A stretch of DNA of 64,000 nt, taken from the NCBI GenBank assembly GCA_946811185.2, contig OX328108.1, positions 4,549,501-4,613,500 of the forward strand. The letters run 5' to 3'. Both the position numbers and the translations under genes were made by a program. Shown piece by piece: positions 35,501 to 44,500 of this stretch; within the stretch, counting starts at the first letter, position 1, and each line of letters starts with the position of its first letter. The stretch is from Hippopus hippopus. Its lineage: Eukaryota; Mollusca; Bivalvia; Cardiida; Cardiidae. The notes under the pieces were generated by a model. The model made no database searches and was not told the DNA's origin. It saw nothing but the letters and a program-made list of their open reading frames with translations.

Positions 35501-38500
35501 ATTGGACAGTGTATCTTTAAGTGCCTTATGTTGCCAGTGGCAATTCAACTTTTACCAAATATTCCCATTGTTTAATGACCCATAAACAGAAAGCTTACTA
35601 GTATTTCAATAATTTGGAAAAAGGAAAAAAATGCTGGTAACCGGCATTTTCTCCTTCTCCCTCATTGTTATCTACCTTGTCAAAGACAGAAATCATCATT
35701 TGAGCCTTATTTAAAATTCGTTGTCTGTAAATGCTTTTAATTTGGGTTGTCTGCAAGTACTCTTAACTTGGTCCAGTCCAAAGTTGTGTTGTTTGGTAAA
35801 GAGGCAAGATTTAATATTTGAATTTTCTCTTTTACAGCTACATCATTTAGCTTTCAAGCCATCCTCCACAATAATGGATCCATTTTTTTCGTATACAAAA
35901 GTGTAAGTTTCAGTTTCTTCCTTCAATATCATAGCAATTTAATTTTCTTTTCGAGCAGGGCTTCTTAGTCCATTTCTCGAAATTAACCCTTTACCAAACA
36001 ATCCCTGGTTTTTACGACGTAGAGGAAGAAGCCTTCTGAAAACACCGTGGGGAAAGGAGAAAATGCTGGTAACCAGCATTTTCTCCTTTTCCCACAATGT
36101 TTTCTACTCTTCTAAAGTCAAGTTTCAATTTTTGAGTCACGTTTATTTTGTCTGCAAATGCTTTCAATTTGAACAAGTCTAAAATTTTGTCGTTTGGTAA
36201 AGAGTTAATGTGCATGTACAAGGCTTGTACTGTAACCCAGGGTCCATATTCAGCAAGCATTCTTACAAGTATTCTTAGTCTTTTTTCTCAAGAATTTTCT
36301 TCAGTTGAAAGTTTCACAACTTCTGATTGGCTAAACCAAGTGGTTTAGCCATTCAGATGTTGCATTACTTTCTATGTCTAGAATTGGACTTGGAATGAAA
36401 CTAATAATGGTCTGTGAATACAGACTTAAGTGCCATAGTGATCAACCATTCTTAGTTGTATTCTAGTCTTATTGTATGTGTAGAAAGTAACACAATTTCT
36501 GATTGGCTAAAACAGCTTTTTAGACTCTGACTGGCTAAACCAAATGGTAGTGTTTTCAACAGTTTTTTTTTCTCACCTCCAACAGTGAAGATGTAAATGA
36601 AAATCTTATTTACATATCAACTATGAGCTGGTTAACTTTTTGAGAATAACAAACAGTCCTGTGTTTGATGCCCCTCAGGGAGAAAGAAGGCTTTGGAAAG
36701 TTGAAAACATCATGTAAAAGGGAGAAAATACTGGAAAGCAGCTGGTTTTTTTTTTTTTTCTTCTTTTACCACCATGTCTTCTGCCTTTTCAAAGACAAAT
36801 TCTATCATTTGAGCAACATCTAATTTTTCCCTGCAGTTGCTTTTAATGTGAACAAGTTCTAAATTCTAGCCAATATCAATATCAGGTGATAAAGATTTTG
36901 ACGTGTCCAAAGTCAAAGATTTGCTGGTGACAATTTAAGCCTTAACCACAGAGTGTCAACTTCTACTGACCCTGAGAAAGAAAGCTGTCGGAAAAGGAGA
37001 AATACTGATAAATCAGCATTTTCTCTTTTCCCCATTATGTTTTCTACCTTTCCCACTGCAAATTCTTTCATTTAAGACAAGTCTAAAGTTTTGTCGTTCC
37101 GTAAAGAGTTAAATACAGCTCAAATATTGGGATCTTTCTCTTAAAGGGTTTTAAAAAAATTCTCCTTTTCCCACAACATTTCCAAAAGTCTTCTACCTCA
37201 GGATTTTTAAAAGAAAGAATTATTTGGTGAAGGGTGGAAATGCTGCTAACCAGCATTTTCTCCTTTTCCCTCAATGTTTTCTGCCCTATCAAAGGCAGAA
37301 ATCATCATTTTAGCTACATTCAAGTTGTCATCCGCAAATGCTTACAATTTGGTAAAGTACAGATTTTTTTTGTTTGGTAAAGAGGAAACACCAAACAGAT
37401 AAAGAGTAGAAAACATTGTGGGAAAAGGAGAAAATGTAGGTTACCAGCATTTTCTCCTTTTCCTTCAAGGTTTTCAAAAGCTTTCTTTTTTTATGTCAGG
37501 ATGGAGTGGTAAAGAGTTAAAGAATTCTTTCTCTTGTTACAGCTACCTATTCCGGTCCAAAACATCAGCTCGAACGCACATCCTGTGAAAATTGGTCTCT
37601 CTGATGCCTTCTATTTTGACACCGTGTCTTTTGGTATGAATATCTTTAGTATTACAATGTCAGTAGTATTTACCCCTGCCTTTGTAGCTAGTGTAGATCA
37701 AGATCCCACTGTACAAAAGATGTGGTCTGATCTTGATTTTGTTTCTTTGTTTGATTGTATGGTTCTTTGATCGGTTGTATTGTTTGTATGGTATGTTGCC
37801 ATGATATGACTGAAATAATATTGAAGGTGGTGTTAACCCTTTACCACACAATCTCGAGTTTTAACGACCCTGAGAAAGGAAGCCTTTGAAAACATTGTGG
37901 GAAAAGGAGAAAATGCTGGTAACCAGCATTTTCTTCTTTTCCCACACTGTTTTCTTATCTTTTACAGACAAATCCCATTACTTGTGCCACATTTATTATG
38001 TCCTTTGGAAATGCTTCCAATTTTGATTTGTCTAAAATTTTGTCGTGTGGTAAAGAGTTAAACACCATTCAATCAATCAATCATCCTGAGGGTTGATTAG
38101 AGTCATTGTCCCAGGATTAGTTCAATGCATGTTGTCAGTTAAATCCCTTTACCAACAAATCCAGTGTTTTCATGACCCTGGGGGAAAAGACTTTTGGAAA
38201 CATTGTAAGAAAAGGAGAAAATGCTGGTAAACAGCATTTTCTCCATTTCCCAAAATCTATTCTACACTTTCATAATCACCTTACATTAGTTGAGCTGTAT
38301 TCAATTTATCGCCTGCAAATACTTTCAATTTTGGTCAAGTCTAAGATTCTGTCTTCTAGCAAAAGGTTAACTCATTACCAAATATCACAATACTAGACCC
38401 ACCTTTATTGAAAGCATATTTAGACAACAAATTTCACGTTAAATGAATGCTGAGATTTTGTAGGATATCTCAGGAGTCTAAAATTGAGCATAAAAGATTA

Positions 38501-41500
38501 TATATGCGAAATTATTAACCCTAAGAACGTTGAATACACCAGTTGGAAATTTTCAGTCTGGCCATAAGACCCAAATAAAACCAATTTAATTGTTTCTTTT
38601 GATTATTATGTTTCAGCAAAGCTGATACTGTAGATTAAAGATTATGTGAAATAAATATGACAGGTATTTGCAATCCAAAAATAAGATCCAAATAATTGCA
38701 ATATCATCATTGCTTTTGTCTACAAAGATTTCGCATGGCGGATAGTGTAGATCAAAGCTCAGACTGCACATTTTGTGCAGTCTCATCTTGATTTACACTA
38801 GCCGCAAAGGCAAATATAGTTTTGAAGGTTTTGTAAGGGTTAAAAAATGTAATCATATGATTGTAATATTGCAGGAACAAGACGGCGGACCATTTACGAG
38901 TACCACAGAGTAAGCTTAAACACGGAAAACATCAGAGAGGGCAGCGTGGTCATGATCCATCCAGAACCTAGTAAGTCATTATCCCTTTACCACACAAATC
39001 AAAGTTTTAGTGATCCTGAAAAACAAGACTGTTAAAAACAATGCAGGAAAAGGAGGAAATGGACAAGTCTTCAATTTTGTCTTGTAGTAAAGAGCTAACT
39101 CTTTACCAAACAACAAGATTTGGGACTTGTTCAAATCCAAAGCATGTGCAATTAACAAATGTGGTTCATATTTTGGATTTGCCTTTAAAAAGGTAGATGA
39201 CATTGTAGGAAAAGGAGACAGTGCTGGTTATCAGCATTTTCTCCTTTTCCCACAATGTTTTCAAAAGCCTTCATCCTCAAGACCATTGAAACTCTGGATT
39301 ATTTGGTAAAAGAATAACCCGTAGAGTGCTAAGCACAATTACAGTTGCTTTTGTGGACATTGAAGATCAAAATCAGGCTGCATAAAACATACAGTCTGAT
39401 CTTGGATCTTCATTGTCCAACAGTGTTCTTCCTTTTTTTTTTCTGAAGTCTTTTCTGTATGTAAAGCCCCTGTCACACCAACCTAGTTCTTAGAACGTCT
39501 TACCCGGTCCTGACATAATCAGAAAACGGGTTGCAGTCGAGATAGAGCGTTTAATTTTGGCCTGATAATGCCTGAAGCCCCTGTCTCACCAAACCTGTTC
39601 TTAGAAAGTCTTACCCCGGTCAACAAAATCGTAAAACGGGCTGCGGTTGGGACAGGACGTGTAATTTCGGTAGGTAAAATGCAAACGCACTTTCAATATA
39701 TGCCCGACTGCACCACGTCTTTATTAGAATCGAAGTACGGCAGTTCCATTTGTAGTATGTCCATCTTGTTTTAAGTACGTTGTCCTTCCGTCTAATTATA
39801 GGACGGGATGAATGGCCAAAAATTTTGAGCAGGCTCAAAGTTCTGGAGCACCCTTCCCGTCCTAACCCATCCATTAAGTTCATAAACAGATCGTAAAAGG
39901 TTGCTAATATGTCCATTCTGTCCAAATACAGTTTAAGTCCGTTTGGCAACGATTTTTGGAATGGAGTGAGAACAAGTTTCGTGTGACGTAGGTATAACTT
40001 GGGGAGATATATTACTGACCAAAGCTGACTTCCATTTTGATATAACCAAGCCTAGTAGCTCAGTCAGCAACCCACTGGATTTGATCCTTTAACACTGCAA
40101 ATTTTAGACGTCTGTATTAAAGGAATTTACAGATGACAATTCAAATGTTTTCAAATGATGGTATGTGTCCTTGAATAGGTAAAAAAACTTGTGGAAAAAG
40201 GAGAAAATGCTGGTAACCAGTATTTTCTCCTTTTCTCACAATGATTTTAAGAACTTTCTTCCTCATGGTTGGCAAACTATGTTTCCGGTGATTTTTCCCC
40301 TCTCACCTCTGATGCATGTGAGAAAAGTAGTCATTGGCTTTGGAAAGAAAGTTATGTCAATACTGGTGTGAGAAAGCCAGGAAACAAATGGGTGTGTCAC
40401 TGACTGCCATGATATGACCTAAGCTGTTAAAATGGCATTAAACTCCAATACAAACTAACAAACCTCATGGTTGTTAAAACATGGGATTGTGTGGCATAGG
40501 GTTCACATGTACGTTTTACAGTATCCGCTTTCTTACACAGAAGTACAAACATTTTTATCTTCTATTTCACAGCCTGTAATGTATACTCTGATTGTGAAAC
40601 CTGTATATCGTCCAATATAAGATTTGACTGTAGATGGTGCGGAATTATAAATCGCTGTTCAGACAGTGTAGATTGGCACAGACAGAAGTGGCTGGATGCT
40701 GGATGTGTACATTTGGTGAGTTGAATAAATCCATGATCAAAAACTTCACCAAACAATCAAGAGTTTCAATGACCTTGAGGATAAAGGCTTTTGAAAATGT
40801 TGTTGGAAAAGCAGAAGTTGCTGGTAGCCAGCATTTTCCTCTTTTCCCATATTGTTTTCAAGAGCCTTTCTCAGGCTTGTTTAAACACAGAACTGTTTTA
40901 AAGGTGTAATAGTTTCATCTTGGCAAGACAAGTGTTGTTTATTGGTATATGGATCGCATATTGAAAGCATTTACAGGAGACAAATTGAATTTTGACTCAA
41001 GTGATGTGTTTTTTTCTATGGAAAGTATGAAAACATCGTGCAGAAATGAGAAAATGATGGTCACCAGCATTTTTATGCTTTCAGTATAATTTTGAAATTC
41101 ATCTCAAACCCTTCGCCCAGCTGTTTTCAAAGGGTACAAGGTATTGTCATAGCTGCGCTGTCTGTATCGACATTGTCCTCATGGTGAAAAAAATAAATGA
41201 CATTTGGTCATAGCACTGTTATTTCTGAAGATATTGTAAACTTTTGCTAGTTGTTAACTATCAAATGGGGAACCCACACCTGATCGGCAGGTAATCGTCA
41301 AAATATTTTTGACACAGTTATGTCATCCCTTTTTAGCTAGGCTAATTTTGGAAGAAAACATTGAGGTATTATCAAAGCCCTGTCGTCGTCTTCTTCATGA
41401 ATTAACTTTGACATTTGATGGTATCTTTCTCATTATTGAAGAAAATTACCGTAAACGCTGATTAGCTGTTAACTATCAAAAGGGGAACCCATACAACAGG

Positions 41501-44500
41501 GATAGGTTACCATCATAATATTTTTGGCACAGTTATGCCCCTTTTTGGACTTAAAGTTTTAACTTTAAATCAATCTTTTTCTAAAAGCAACTGCAGTCGA
41601 ATGTTTGCCGCTGCATAGGGTTCTCTTGTTTTACTCTAAATTTTCCCTAAAAAAGCACAGGAAGAAGCCAAGAGGTTGCACCTGCAAGATGTTTGCATTG
41701 GTAGTAGTCTAAGAATGATGATGGGCTCAGCAGAGTAGCACAGTTGTTAGCATATCTGACTCATGACCTGGTGGTTGCAGGTTCAATACCTGGTTGAGGC
41801 AAACTTTCTTTCTGGCAATTTTCGCCTCTCACCTCTGATGCAAGTGAGGAAAGTAGTCAGTGGCTTAGAAAGAAGGTGATATGAGTGTTGGGGTGAGAAA
41901 GCCAGGAAACACATGAGTAGGTGGACTGACTGCCATGATATGACCTAAGCTGTAAAAAACGGCATTAAACTTGAATACAAACAAAGTTGATGATGGGTAA
42001 GGACATTGTGAGAAATTTTTCAAATTTCTTTTCAGTCTGGCGCTGCCAATTGCTCTTTGATTCCTACCACTGTTCCCAAACCTCCCCCAAAGAAAGGTAA
42101 GCAGGAAAGTTTGAATATGGCAATGTTTAGTGTCCACAAGTGTTATAGACATATGATCCATGCTCTGGCAAAAACAGGGCTTAATGCATCTCTGTGATTC
42201 AATATACCAAGCAAGCAGTTATATAATCAGGGATCCATAAAATCCATTTTGTCTTAGAATTGACTGAATCTGAAGACAATACTAGTTCTTGGACATGAAG
42301 AAAATTGACCTATAGCAAAAAGTTTCAACCCATGTCAGCCTGCGCGGACTGCGCAGGCTAACATGGGTTGATACTTTTTGCAGATGCATTAAGATCCCTT
42401 TCACAAAACAAGACTCCTTTGATTAACTTGTCTTTTCCCCCCGTGACAAATTTTGGACTCTTCCTAATTGAAAGCACCCACTGATTACAAATTTTACATT
42501 GTGACAAATGAGCTTTATTGAATTTTTATTGAGCAACATTAAATTTGTTGTCTGCAAATGCTTCCAATTTTAACAAGTCTAAATTTTGTGGTTTGATGAA
42601 AGATTTTGAGATGGATAAACTTGGTTGGATTTGAAAGGGCAGAACAGGGAAAAACAGCATATTATTAAACGAGACTGCAAATCAACATCAAACTGCAGTC
42701 TTATCTTTGATCTACACCACCTGATGTTTAGATATGACCAAAGTTATCTTCAAATGTGATGGAATTGTACATAAACTCTTTACCAAACGACAAAATTTTA
42801 GACTTGTCTAAATTGAAAGCATTTGCCGACTACAAATGTATTGTTGTCTGAATGTTGGAAAAAGTAGGAATGTTTGAAAGGGTAGAAAACATTGTAGGAA
42901 AAGGAGAAAATGCTGGTTACCGGCATTTTCTCCTTTTCCCTCTCGGTTTTTAGAAGGCATCTTTCCGAGGGTCTTTATAACACAGGATTGTTTGGTATAG
43001 GGTTAAGACCTTGAGAAAAGTTGACTTCATTTAAGTAACAACAGCCGTCAAAAGTATACAAAGGCGGTATTAAAATGCATTTAAATTTAAATCATATTAT
43101 TTAACAATGTGGAATTTATTGTGAAGATGACAATCTGTTATGTTAGAGTCAGTCCCTGTGTTAGTCACTGGCAGAGAAATTAATTTCAAAACTAGGATAA
43201 AACATGCCAGGTCACTCTATCTTTTGTGTATGTTTTGTCTGATTTTGAAATTCATTTTTCTGCCAGCGACGTACGCTTGGACTGACCACACAATAACAGA
43301 TAGTCATCTTCACAATATTTTACGTACTTTAAACTATTATGATTAAAATTTAAATTCATTTTAACACTTGCATTGATTTTTATCGCCGCTTTTGAGCCAT
43401 AAAGTTGAAAATGAGAACTTTTTATTCTTATACTTCTCACTTACTTGTTACAGAGAAAGGTACTCAAGTTGCAGTTATTATTGTTGTGGTGGTCATTCTC
43501 CTTGCTGCGATTGGTGGATTGGGTGGCTGGATCTACTACGCCTACACGCACCCAACATCTGCCTCAGGAATGTGGCTTATGGAGGTATGTACGGAAGACT
43601 TTATCTTGCTTGGATAGAGTCCAGGAAAAAATACTGCACTACTCACGGCAGCGGCGTCAGTGTTGGATTGGCATTGACATTTATATTAACCCTTTACCAC
43701 ATAACAAAATTTTAGACGAGCCTAAATTCAAAGCATTTGCATATGACAAAAGAACTGTGGATCAAATGTTGAACATTTTCTTTTAAAAGATAAAAAAACA
43801 TTGTGGGAAAATAAGAAAATGCTGGTAACCAGCATTTTCTTCTTTTCCCAGAATGTTTTCAAAAGCCTTATTTCTCAGGTCGTCAAAACTCAGTATTGTG
43901 TGGTAAGGGTTAAATCACTTTAAGCACTTATATTTTTCAAGCCATATGACAGAGTTCAAAGTTTCTTTTAGTGATACCCCAGCCCATGCCAGTGATCTTT
44001 ATGTCAAGGTTATAGACTTCGATATTTTACATGAAAGTTTAAAAACTCATATTTTGCATACTAAATGATGTATTTGATACAGGTCCAATCTGTCATTGGG
44101 TGATACCCTAGCCATGCCAATACCCTTGATCTAAAGGTTAATATTCAGTATTATAATGGATATAGGTCCACAGTTTCATTCAGCATTACCTGTCAATGCA
44201 TGTTTAACAAGCTGATAATCAGCATTTTCTCCTTTTTTCCGTAATATTTTCCACCCTTCTAAGACAATTTCCACTATTTGAGACACCTTTAATTTGTTGT
44301 CTGCAAATGCTTTGAATATGGACAAGTCCAGAAATTTTGTTGTTTGGTAAAGAGTTAACCCTGTACTACACATTCCCAACTTTTAAAGACTCTAAGAAAG
44401 AAAGCTTTTGAAACATTGTGGAACAAGAAGAAAATGTTGGAAACCAGTATTATCTCCATTTGACTCACATTTATGGTGTTGTCTGGAAATACTTGAACTT

